Assembly: GCF_946887195.1 (NCBI RefSeq)
Contig: NZ_CAMPKE010000029.1
Location: forward strand, 1-15,416
From: an uncultured Halomonas sp.
Lineage (GTDB): Bacteria > Pseudomonadota > Gammaproteobacteria > Pseudomonadales > Halomonadaceae
Direction: 5' to 3'
DNA: 15,416 nucleotides
Shown here in pieces: positions 7,337 to 13,854 of the stretch (position 1 is its first letter; each line of letters begins with the position of its first letter). Position numbers and translations under genes: made by a program. Below the pieces are notes generated by a model. That model ran no database searches. It was not told the origin of the DNA and saw only the letters and a program-made list of their open reading frames with translations.

Positions 7337-8299
7337 TCAGCGTCGCCGGGTCTGTCTCGGTGACTGTCCGTAGCGCTGGCGATAGGCGCGCGAGAAGCTC
7401 GAACTCGAGGTGAAGCCGCAGGCCAGACCCACCGAGAGAATGTCGAGGTCGGTTTCGCCAAGCAGATGATGGGCACGGTCGAGGCGTAGTTGCAGGTACC
7501 AGGCACGCGGCGTGCTGCCCAGTTCCTCCTCGAACAGGCGCTGCAACTGACGTAGCGAGACGCCACTGCGCCGGGCGACCTCGCCCAGGTCCAGCGGCGT
7601 CTCCAGGTGGCGTTCCATCAGCGCCACCGCCTCGACCAGGCGCCGCTTGTGCGTGCCCAGGCGGCGGGCCAGCGTCATGCGCTGCTGGTCGCTGCGTGCG
7701 CGCAGACGATCGTGCACCAACTGCTCGGAGACGTCGATCGCCAGGCGACTGCCATGACGCCGGGCGATTACATCCAGTGTCATGTCCATGGCCGCCGCAC
7801 CGCCGGCGCAGGAGAAGCGCCGTGTGCCGAGTTCGAACAGCTCGTCCGACGTGCTGATGGTCGGGTAGCGCTCGCGAAAGGCCGGCAGGCTCTCCCAGTG
7901 CACGGTGACCCGCTCACCCTTGAGCAGGCCGGCTTCGGCGAGCAGGAAAGCGCCGGTATCCAGCCCGCCCAGCACGCAGCCGGCCCGATCCAGGCGATGT
8001 AGCCAGCGCATCAGTCCACGGCTCAGGTAACGCTCGGGCGCGAAACCGCTGCACACCGCCAGCGAGGGCAGATAGCGCACCTCGCCGATGGACTGGTCGG
8101 CGAGCAGGGTCATGCCGTTGGAGGCGCTGATCGGATCGCCGTCCTCGCTGATCAGCGTCCAGTCGAACAGCGGGCGTTCGGCGATGCGGTTGGCAATACG
8201 CAGTGGCTCGACGGCAGCGAAAAAGGCCATCATCGAAAAGCGCGGCAATAGCAGAAAGCCGACGCATTCGGGGGTGGGGCCGGAATAGTGCAGGCGCAT
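7337..8299 (-). CDS. cdhR: CdhR-type transcriptional regulator (GATase1-like domain plus AraC HTH)
   Basis: Predicted carnitine-responsive activator of the cdh and caiX genes. The 320-residue protein has an N-terminal class I glutamine-amidotransferase-like/DJ-1 domain (about 12-185) and a C-terminal AraC double helix-turn-helix (about 222-318), with 'LGEVARRSGVSLRQLQRLF' (238-256) as HTH1 and 'ILSVGLACGFTSSSSFSRAY' (287-306) as HTH2. The amidotransferase nucleophile position reads 'GGLDTGAFLL' (111-120) with no cysteine, as in the GbdR/CdhR/ArgR group, where the domain senses ligand rather than catalyses. The frame is open much further upstream, but only by shadowing caiX. The ATG at 8299 gives MRLHYSGPTPECVGFLLLP, a typical N-terminus. 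It lies 58 bases downstream of caiX on the same strand, with a hairpin between. GbdR paralogues are similar; the neighbours favour CdhR. Confidence 0.85.
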   Translation of the reverse strand: MRLHYSGPTPECVGFLLLPRFSMMAFFAAVEPLRIANRIAERPLFDWTLISEDGDPISASNGMTLLADQSIGEVRYLPSLAVCSGFAPERYLSRGLMRWLHRLDRAGCVLGGLDTGAFLLAEAGLLKGERVTVHWESLPAFRERYPTISTSDELFELGTRRFSCAGGAAAMDMTLDVIARRHGSRLAIDVSEQLVHDRLRARSDQQRMTLARRLGTHKRRLVEAVALMERHLETPLDLGEVARRSGVSLRQLQRLFEEELGSTPRAWYLQLRLDRAHHLLGETDLDILSVGLACGFTSSSSFSRAYRQRYGQSPRQTRRR

Positions 8300-8325
8300 A
8301 TGGCAGTCCAGCATCAAACGAGTCG

Positions 8326-8350
8326 AGCCCGCCACCGCTGGCGGCGGGCT
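8326..8350 (-). repeat. GC-rich hairpin between caiX and cdhR
   Basis: AGCCCGCC (8326-8333) and GGCGGGCT (8343-8350) form a perfect eight-base-pair stem around a nine-base loop. It sits 7 bases after the caiX stop and 26 bases before the cdhR start, in the direction of transcription (minus strand). No strong T-run follows, so it is more likely a partial terminator, processing site or stabiliser that lowers cdhR relative to caiX than a full stop. Confidence 0.5.
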
Positions 8351-8357
8351 AACGAGT

Positions 8358-9305
8358 CTACTCGAACCGGGCGCGCACGGCATCGATACCCGATGTTCCG
8401 TCCGTGGCCTCGACACCCTCGAGCCAAGTGGCGACGATATCCTGATGGCTACCGATCCAATCCGTGGCGATATCTTCGACGTCCCGTTGTTCATACGACA
8501 AGGCATACACCCAGTTACTCTGGATTTCGCTGTCGACCACCAGTTGCGTGAACAATCTCGCCACATTGGGATCGCGTTCAGCGAGGTCGGCGCGAACGAC
8601 CGTCGCGACATGACCCTTGAGCTCGGCGGCGCCCGAATCGTCGACATCCTCGAGGTAATGCATGTCGTAGACGATATTCATCCAGTGCGGCTGCCAGCCG
8701 ATGAATGCCGCCCACTCTTCGCGCTCGATCTTCTGGCCGACCTGGGCAAGCATGGCCGCGGAACTGGAGGCCTGTAGCTGCCAGTCACCGAGCCCGAAGC
8801 GGTCGGCCTCGATGACCTCGAGTACCGCGTCGTTGATGCCCGAACCGGCTTCGATCCCGTAGATACGGCTATCGAAGCGTTCGGCGTGGTCGTCCAGATC
8901 GGCGATGCTGCGCACGCCGCCTTGCCAGGCTGCGTCGGTGACGGCGATGCCCGTCAGTACCTCGGGAATGTTATTGACCAGCTCCTTGATCGACCCTTCC
9001 GCGAGCAGGGGAGCGAGCATATGCTTTTCCTGGGGATACCAGCCGGCGAGATAGACATCCAGATCGTCATTGGCGAGCGCGTTGAGAATGACGCTGACGG
9101 CCAACTCCTCTTGCTCGGTTCGGTATCCGAGCGCCTCAAGAAGCTGGCTGGCGACTTCGCTCTTGACCGCGATACCCGGCCATGGCGGAACGCCGAAACG
9201 CACCTCGTCGAGCGTGGCCTGGTCGGCTTGAGCGGAAGGTGTGGCGAGCAGGCCGAACGACCCGGCCAGCAGGGCGGCGAACGTCAGATGGCGTGATACG
9301 GACAT
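8358..9305 (-). CDS. caiX: Periplasmic carnitine/quaternary-amine ABC substrate-binding protein
   Basis: A 315-residue binding protein of the OpuAC/ProX type for quaternary amines; next to cdh genes, carnitine is the likely ligand (CaiX). The N-terminus is a Sec signal peptide: MSVSRH, hydrophobic core 8-21, and a likely cleavage after Ala-Gln-Ala at 25-27. Aromatic residues that could form the cation-pi cage are visible: Trp42 in 'PPWPG', Trp89-Tyr90 in 'LAGWYP', Trp204 and Trp208 in 'GWQPHWMN'. The ATG at 9305 follows GAGG with six-base spacing. No permease or ATPase gene is adjacent. In Pseudomonas aeruginosa the CaiX, BetX and CbcX binding proteins share the CbcVW transporter, so an orphan binding protein is expected. 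It heads the caiX-cdhR transcript. Betaine or choline as ligand cannot be excluded. Confidence 0.85.
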   Translation of the reverse strand: MSVSRHLTFAALLAGSFGLLATPSAQADQATLDEVRFGVPPWPGIAVKSEVASQLLEALGYRTEQEELAVSVILNALANDDLDVYLAGWYPQEKHMLAPLLAEGSIKELVNNIPEVLTGIAVTDAAWQGGVRSIADLDDHAERFDSRIYGIEAGSGINDAVLEVIEADRFGLGDWQLQASSSAAMLAQVGQKIEREEWAAFIGWQPHWMNIVYDMHYLEDVDDSGAAELKGHVATVVRADLAERDPNVARLFTQLVVDSEIQSNWVYALSYEQRDVEDIATDWIGSHQDIVATWLEGVEATDGTSGIDAVRARFE

Positions 9306-9364
9306 GGCATACCTCGTCTTGTCTGGATTGTGCCTACTAGCCTGAACAAAGACGGGGGCATGAT

Positions 9365-9398
9365 TTGACGCCTGGCGCCGCTTTCTTGACGCCAGGCG
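9365..9398. promoter_or_regulatory. Paired 13-base repeats upstream of caiX, candidate CdhR operator
   Basis: TTGACGCCTGGCG (9365-9377) and TTGACGCCAGGCG (9386-9398) match at 12 of 13 bases and start exactly 21 bases apart, two helical turns. They lie 60-93 bases upstream of the caiX start codon. AraC-family activators typically bind such direct repeats on one face of the helix. Because the core is GCC-N-GGC, the two copies also form a perfect nine-base inverted pair (CGCCTGGCG/CGCCAGGCG, 12-base loop). A terminator is unlikely, since flanking genes caiX and nrdR diverge from here. Assignment to CdhR is inference. Confidence 0.5.
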
Positions 9399-9492
9399 AC
9401 CGACTGGTGTTCAGCGTCGTAACAATCGAAACAGCACCGACAGAACGATGGCGCGGTCAGCATGCTACGCCGATGGGGTCTCGGCAAGCGCC

Positions 9493-9522
9493 TTTCCGCA
9501 ATGTGCGACAAGCCGTTACAAT
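9493..9522 (+). promoter_or_regulatory. Possible sigma-70 promoter for nrdR
   Basis: TACAAT at 9517-9522 is a good -10 hexamer (five of six to TATAAT). TTTCCG at 9493-9498, 18 bases upstream, is a weak -35. Initiation near 9529 would leave a leader of about 28 bases. No obvious purine-rich ribosome site precedes the nrdR ATG, so translation initiation looks weak. No NrdR-box pair was seen. Confidence 0.35.
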
Positions 9523-9556
9523 GAGATGATAACGCACACGCCGGATACCCGATCCC

Positions 9557-10039
9557 ATGCATTGTCCTTTCTGTGGTACGCACGATACCAAGGTGAGCGA
9601 TTCGCGGCTGGTTGCCGAAGGCGATCAGGTTCGCCGCCGCCGCCAGTGCGCTGCCTGTGGCGAGCGTTTTACCACCTATGAGACCGCCGAGCTGATCATG
9701 CCGCGGGTGGTCAAGGCCGATGGTTCGCGCGAGACGTTCGATGCACGCAAGCTGCGCGATGGCATGTTGCGCGCGCTGGAGAAACGCCCGGTCAGTGCCG
9801 AATCCACCGAGGCGGCGGTCGAGCGCATTCGGCAACGACTGCGTGCGCGCGGCGAGCGCGAAATCGAGGCCCGCGAGATTGGCGAGGAGGTGATGCGTGC
9901 CCTCAAGCGCCTCGATCAGGTCGCCTATATCCGTTTTGCCTCGGTCTATCGGCGCTTCCAGGATCTCGACGAATTTCGCGCCGAGATCGATCGCCTGGCG
10001 CAGGAGCCCAGCTTCTCGCCCAACGACGACGAACACTGA
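9557..10039 (+). CDS. nrdR: Transcriptional repressor NrdR
   Basis: ATP/dATP-sensing repressor of ribonucleotide reductase genes. The 160-residue protein shows both family domains: an N-terminal zinc ribbon with Cys3, Cys6, Cys31 and Cys34 (MHCPFCG … CAACGERF) followed by 'RRRRQC', and an ATP-cone domain at about 49-139 starting '[14 protein letters not shown]'. '[11 protein letters not shown]' (124-134) is the conserved end of the cone. The start is fixed by the zinc ribbon, which begins at Met1-His-Cys. It leads the conserved nrdR-rib-nusB cluster, 209 bases before ribD. Identification is firm. Confidence 0.97.
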   Translation: MHCPFCGTHDTKVSDSRLVAEGDQVRRRRQCAACGERFTTYETAELIMPRVVKADGSRETFDARKLRDGMLRALEKRPVSAESTEAAVERIRQRLRARGEREIEAREIGEEVMRALKRLDQVAYIRFASVYRRFQDLDEFRAEIDRLAQEPSFSPNDDEH

Positions 10040-10046
10040 GGAACCA

Positions 10047-10205
10047 CTGTATAAATGCCTGCACGGACGAATAGCTGCGTTGCGCGGTACTGGTACGCCA
10101 GCCCGGACGAAGGTCGCCTAACTTCGCGTTATGTCTCGCCTTCCGTGTTCCGTGCGCCTTGCTACGCAGCGGCGCCCGCTTCATGTCGTTCGGCGATTTA
10201 TGCAG
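10047..10205. repeat. Imperfect long inverted repeat in the nrdR-ribD gap (REP/MITE-like or RNA leader)
   Basis: The ends CTGTATAAAT (10047-10056) and ATTTATGCAG (10196-10205) are inverted matches at 9 of 10 bases. Nested inside, GCTGCGT (10074-10080) and ACGCAGC (10164-10170) match perfectly as a second inverted pair, and CGAAG/CTTCG near the centre (about 10108-10126) forms a small hairpin. GATTTAT recurs just outside at 10215-10221. The nested order fits one cruciform or stem about 160 bases long. I cannot tell a dispersed genomic repeat from a structured ribD leader by eye. Confidence 0.4.
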
Positions 10206-10248
10206 CGATTCCCTGATTTATCGCAACAAGAAGCCGACAAGGAACACG

Positions 10249-11379
10249 ATGGTCAAGGCGACTCGTGAAGGGTGGATGGCGCGCGCACTGCAACTGGCGC
10301 GCAAGGGCCTTTATACCTGCGACCCTAACCCGCGCGTGGGGTGCGTGCTGGTCAAGCAGGGCCTGGTGGTCGGTGAAGGCTGGCACCGGCGTGCCGGCGA
10401 GGCGCATGCTGAAATCCATGCACTGCGCGCCGCCGGCGAGGCGGCCAGGGGGGCGACCGCCTTCGTCACGCTCGAACCCTGCGCGCATCACGGACGAACC
10501 GGCCCTTGCGCCCAGGCGCTGATCGATGCCGGGGTCACACGGGTGATCGCGGCGATGCAGGACCCCAACCCGCTGGTCGCCGGGCGGGGGCTGGCAATGC
10601 TGCGCGAGGCCGGCGTTGCGGTCGAGGTGGGGCTACTGGAAGATGCGGCGCGGGCATTGAATCCGGGCTTCATCGCGCGGATGAACCGGGGCTGGCCATT
10701 CGTGCGCCTGAAGATGGCGATGAGCCTGGATGGCCGCACGGCAATGGCCAGCGGTGAATCGCAGTGGATCACCGGGTCCTCGGCGCGTAGCGAAGTGCAG
10801 CGCCTGCGCGCGCGTTCCAGCGCGATAATGACTGGAGTCGAGTCGGTCATCTTCGATAATTCGCGGCTCACGCTGCGCGCCGATCAGCTTGGTCTCGATG
10901 ATGGCGAGGCCATTGCCAAGCGTCAGCCGCTGCGCGTCGTCGTCGATAGCCGGCTGCGTCTGCCGCTGGCGGCCGCCTGCCTGCGTGAGCCGGGCCGCAC
11001 ATTGATTGCCACTTGTTCGAGCGACATGGCGCGTCGTCAGGCGCTCGAACGCGCCGGCGCCGAGGTGCTCGTACTGGCCTGCGAGCGCACCGGGCGAGTC
11101 GATCTCGAAGCACTGCTGCGCTATCTGGCGGAGCGAGAGAGCTGCAATGAAGTGCTGCTCGAGACCGGAGCGACACTCGCCGGAGCGATGCTCGATGCCG
11201 GGCTGATCGACGAGATGCACCTATTCATGGCGCCGACGCTGCTCGGCGGCGAGGCGCGTCCGCTGTTTGCGCTACCCGGCCTCGAGCGTATGGCCCAGCA
11301 ACACGCGTTGCACATCGACGACATCCGCGCGGTGGGCCATGATTGGCGAATCATCGCGCGCCCAAAGCACGACGCGTAG
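10249..11379 (+). CDS. ribD: Bifunctional pyrimidine deaminase/reductase of riboflavin synthesis
   Basis: Deaminates 2,5-diamino-6-ribosylamino-pyrimidinone 5'-phosphate and reduces its ribosyl group (EC 3.5.4.26 and 1.1.1.193), steps two and three of riboflavin synthesis. The 376-residue protein has an N-terminal CDA-fold deaminase (about 5-145) with 'AHAE' (His53, Glu55) and 'EPCAHHGRTGPC' (76-87: Cys78, Cys87), and a C-terminal DHFR-like reductase (about 150-370) with 'FVRLKMAMSLDGRTA' (151-165) and 'ESQWITG' (170-176). The segment 'GVESVIFDNSRLTLR' (196-210) is a divergent form of the usual G-T-V-LADDP-LTVR loop. The frame is open from 10159, but the ATG at 10249 has AAGGA just upstream and gives the usual N-terminus. 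It heads a rib cluster that lacks ribE. Confidence 0.94.
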   Translation: MVKATREGWMARALQLARKGLYTCDPNPRVGCVLVKQGLVVGEGWHRRAGEAHAEIHALRAAGEAARGATAFVTLEPCAHHGRTGPCAQALIDAGVTRVIAAMQDPNPLVAGRGLAMLREAGVAVEVGLLEDAARALNPGFIARMNRGWPFVRLKMAMSLDGRTAMASGESQWITGSSARSEVQRLRARSSAIMTGVESVIFDNSRLTLRADQLGLDDGEAIAKRQPLRVVVDSRLRLPLAAACLREPGRTLIATCSSDMARRQALERAGAEVLVLACERTGRVDLEALLRYLAERESCNEVLLETGATLAGAMLDAGLIDEMHLFMAPTLLGGEARPLFALPGLERMAQQHALHIDDIRAVGHDWRIIARPKHDA

Positions 11380-11629
11380 TGCCAGCGTTGCTGCGATAGT
11401 CGCGCATGGCCGTGTGGATCGCGGTCATCGAAGGGCTGGCGCGCATGCACGCAGACAGGTACCCTGACCGCCGACTTGACGCGGGATACCGGCAAAGACG
11501 CGCGAAAGCGTCGTCGTTCGCCGACAGACTGTATGTGAGGAAGCATCGAATAATCGACGAGCGTCGCGTAACGAAGCGATTTGCTGCACACATCCATTCG
11601 ATGTTTTCTAAACGATATTCGGAGAACCC
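11380..11629. other. 250-base gene-free gap between ribD and ribBA, where ribE is usually found
   Basis: In pseudomonads and relatives ribE (riboflavin synthase) often sits between ribD and ribBA. I read this gap in all frames and found no trace of the RibE N-terminus (MFTGIIE) or its repeated lumazine-binding motifs. There is no FMN-riboswitch core either. A small hairpin GACGC-GCGAAA-GCGTC lies at 11497-11512. The gap probably contains a ribBA promoter, but none is clear. Confidence 0.55.
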
Positions 11630-12835
11630 ATGGCGCCTTTTCCTTCACAGGCCTCGTCACAACATGACTCTTCCAGGGATTCCGCCGGCTCCAAAGGGCT
11701 GGCCCGCATCGAGGATCTCATCGAAGACATTCGCCAAGGCAAGATGGTCATTCTCATGGACGATGAAGATCGCGAGAATGAGGGCGATATCATCATGGCC
11801 GCCGAAAAGGTCGAGGCCGAGCACATCAACTTCATGGCGCGCCATGCCCGGGGATTGATCTGCCTGCCGATGACCCGCGAGCGCTGCGAGCGACTCAATC
11901 TGCCGCTGATGGTACGTGACAACGGTTCCGGCTTCGGTACCAAGTTCACGTTGTCGATCGAAGCCGCCGAAGGGGTATCCACCGGCATTTCCGCCGCCGA
12001 TCGTGCGCGCACCGTACGTGCCGCGGTGGCGCGTGACGCCCAGGCCGCCGATATCGTGCAGCCCGGCCATATCTTTCCCTTGATGGCCGAACCGGGTGGC
12101 GTGTTGCGCCGCGCCGGTCACACCGAGGCGGCTTGCGACCTGGCGGCGATGGCCGGCTTCGAACCCAGCGGCGTGATCTGCGAGGTAATGAACGAGGACG
12201 GCAGTATGGCGCGGCGCGCCGAGCTCGAGCGCTTTGCCGCCGAGCACGACCTCAAGGTCGGTACCATTGCCGATCTGATCCATTACCGTATTCACAACGA
12301 GCAGACCGTCGAACTCGTCGAGCAGCAGCCGGTGTGTACCTCATTCGGCGAAATGACCCTGCATGTGTTCCGCGATAGCATCCAGGGCGCGCATCATATG
12401 GCGTTGGTCAAGGGCCAGCCACAGGCGGGCACGCCGACGACCGTGCGTGTCCATCTCGCCGACAGTCTGCGCGATCTGCTGGCCTTGCAGAGACCGGGCA
12501 GCCAGAGCTGGACCGCTCAAGGAGCGCTTGCCCAGGTCGCCGAAGCCGAGGCCGGTGTCTTCGTGTTGCTCGACGACGGTCATGCGCCGCTCGATCTGCG
12601 CGAGCAGTTGGATGTCTTCCTCGAGCGTCGGCGGGCGCCGCGCGGTAGCGACTCCGACGGCGCCGGCAACTATCTGATGATCGGTACCGGATCGCAGATT
12701 CTGCGCCAGCTTGGCGTGGGTCAGATGCGCTTGCTCAGCTCGCCCTGGAAGTTCTCGGCGCTGTCCGGCTTCGATCTGGAAGTGGTGGAGCGCGTGGGTG
12801 GCGATACTCCCGACGATAACGACTCGCTAGAATAG
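11630..12835 (+). CDS. ribBA: 3,4-dihydroxy-2-butanone-4-phosphate synthase with degenerate GTP cyclohydrolase II domain
   Basis: The N-terminal half (about 24-225) is a complete RibB, converting ribulose 5-phosphate to 3,4-dihydroxy-2-butanone 4-phosphate plus formate (EC 4.1.99.12). It has '[17 protein letters not shown]' (43-59), '[14 protein letters not shown]' (68-81), 'GHIFPL' (146-151) and '[12 protein letters not shown]' (161-172). The C-terminal half (about 233-390) has the RibA fold outline ([31 protein letters not shown], then [18 protein letters not shown]). It lacks the zinc ligands of the C-x10-C-x-C motif (the matching stretch, about 275-300, has no cysteine), and 'RQEGRNIGL' is replaced by 'DDGHAPLDL'. 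GTP cyclohydrolase II activity is therefore unlikely, and a separate ribA is expected elsewhere. The ATG at 11630 follows GGAG at 11621-11624. A polar extension of about 22 residues precedes the domain. Confidence 0.92.
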   Translation: MAPFPSQASSQHDSSRDSAGSKGLARIEDLIEDIRQGKMVILMDDEDRENEGDIIMAAEKVEAEHINFMARHARGLICLPMTRERCERLNLPLMVRDNGSGFGTKFTLSIEAAEGVSTGISAADRARTVRAAVARDAQAADIVQPGHIFPLMAEPGGVLRRAGHTEAACDLAAMAGFEPSGVICEVMNEDGSMARRAELERFAAEHDLKVGTIADLIHYRIHNEQTVELVEQQPVCTSFGEMTLHVFRDSIQGAHHMALVKGQPQAGTPTTVRVHLADSLRDLLALQRPGSQSWTAQGALAQVAEAEAGVFVLLDDGHAPLDLREQLDVFLERRRAPRGSDSDGAGNYLMIGTGSQILRQLGVGQMRLLSSPWKFSALSGFDLEVVERVGGDTPDDNDSLE

Positions 12836-12861
12836 CCCCTTCTCATTTGGCAGGATTGATT

Positions 12862-13344
12862 ATGCAACCGATTTCCCAAGTCGAAGGGACCTTCACCGAT
12901 GTCGATGGCCGCTATGTAATCGTGGTCGGTCGCTTCAATCATCATGTGGTCGATAGTCTGGTCGAAGGTGCCATCGATAGTCTGGTGCGTCATGGCGTCG
13001 ACGAGGATCATATCGATATCGTCCATGTGCCCGGTGCGTGGGAGTTGCCGTTGGCGGTCAAGCGTGCGTTGCGCGTAGTCAGGCCCGATGCGGTGATTGC
13101 GCTGGGCGCGGTGATTCGCGGCGGTACGCCGCACTTCGAATATGTGGCCGGTGGCTGCAATGCAGCACTCGGCAATCTGCAATTGGAGTTCGAGACACCG
13201 GTCGCCAATGGCGTGCTGACCGTCAACTCCATCGAGCAGGCCATCGAGCGTGCCGGCACCAAGGCCGGTAACAAGGGCGCCGAAGCCGCCATGGCCGCCA
13301 TGGAAATGGTCTCGTTGATGAAGCGCTTCGGAGGTGAGGCATGA
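12862..13344 (+). CDS. ribH: 6,7-dimethyl-8-ribityllumazine synthase
   Basis: Joins 5-amino-6-ribitylamino-uracil and 3,4-dihydroxy-2-butanone 4-phosphate to lumazine (EC 2.5.1.78), the step before riboflavin synthase; forms icosahedral or decameric assemblies. The 160-residue protein shows '[13 protein letters not shown]' (21-33), '[12 protein letters not shown]' (54-65) and '[13 protein letters not shown]' (83-95), where His91 matches the catalytic histidine, and '[12 protein letters not shown]' (116-127). A TTG at 12847 is in frame, but the ATG at 12862 with AGGA at 12852-12855 and six-base spacing is the better start. It begins 26 bases after ribBA and its stop overlaps the nusB start (ATGA). 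Confidence 0.95.
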   Translation: MQPISQVEGTFTDVDGRYVIVVGRFNHHVVDSLVEGAIDSLVRHGVDEDHIDIVHVPGAWELPLAVKRALRVVRPDAVIALGAVIRGGTPHFEYVAGGCNAALGNLQLEFETPVANGVLTVNSIEQAIERAGTKAGNKGAEAAMAAMEMVSLMKRFGGEA

Positions 13345-13844
13345 GTGAGCGGCGCCAGGCTTCCAGCGATGCTCGCCAGGCGCGTCATGCGGCCCGTGAG
13401 TTGGCGGTGCAAGGGCTCTATCAATGGCAACTGACCGGCAAGTCGGCGACCAGCATCGAGTCCGAGTTTCGCAGTCAGGTCGCCGACGACGATCTCGAAG
13501 ATCATGAGAACTGGCACAAGGTCATGGAGATTGCCGATCTGGCACTGTTCCATGAGCTGCTGCACAACGTCGTGCGCGAGCGGGCCGAACTCGATGCCGC
13601 CATCGCGCCGCTGCTCGATCGCCGTATCGTCGATCTCGACCCCATCGAGCTGGCGATCCTGCGCTTGGGTGTCTACGAGCTGACGCGGCGCCTGGAAGTC
13701 CCTTACCGTGTGGTGATCAACGAGGGCGTCGAATTGGCTAAATCGTTTGGCGCCACCGATGGCCACAAGTATGTCAACGGCATCCTCGACAAGCTCGCCA
13801 GTCGTTTGCGAAGTGCCGAGGTCAGCGCCCGCCGCCACTGACGT
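13341..13844 (+). CDS. nusB: Transcription antitermination factor NusB
   Basis: All-helical RNA-binding protein that pairs with NusE (ribosomal protein S10) on boxA of rRNA leaders for antitermination. The coding part ends with a TGA at 13839-13841. The 166-residue protein shows '[15 protein letters not shown]' (15-29), the Arg-rich helix typical of boxA contact, '[17 protein letters not shown]' (98-114) and '[17 protein letters not shown]' (121-137), followed by '[12 protein letters not shown]' (141-152), all hallmark NusB segments. GGAGG at 13330-13334 gives a good ribosome site, and the start overlaps the ribH stop. The pairing ribH-nusB is conserved across proteobacteria. Confidence 0.95.
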
Positions 13845-13854
13845 GGCGAGTCGG

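Noticed and set aside
8300..8647. An N-terminal extension of cdhR reaching back through caiX
   Set aside because: The extension overlaps the end of caiX in a different frame and has no domain content; the ATG at 8299 fits the family N-terminus.
9365..9398. The caiX upstream inverted repeat as an intrinsic terminator
   Set aside because: Both flanking genes diverge from this region, so no transcript needs to end here, and there is no T-run on either side.
11380..11629. An FMN riboswitch (RFN element) ahead of ribBA
   Set aside because: The conserved blocks (GGGGCAGGGUG-type 5' core, CCGACGGU, CAGUCCGGAUG) are not found; the CCGCCGAC stretch near 11467 is only a weak partial resemblance.
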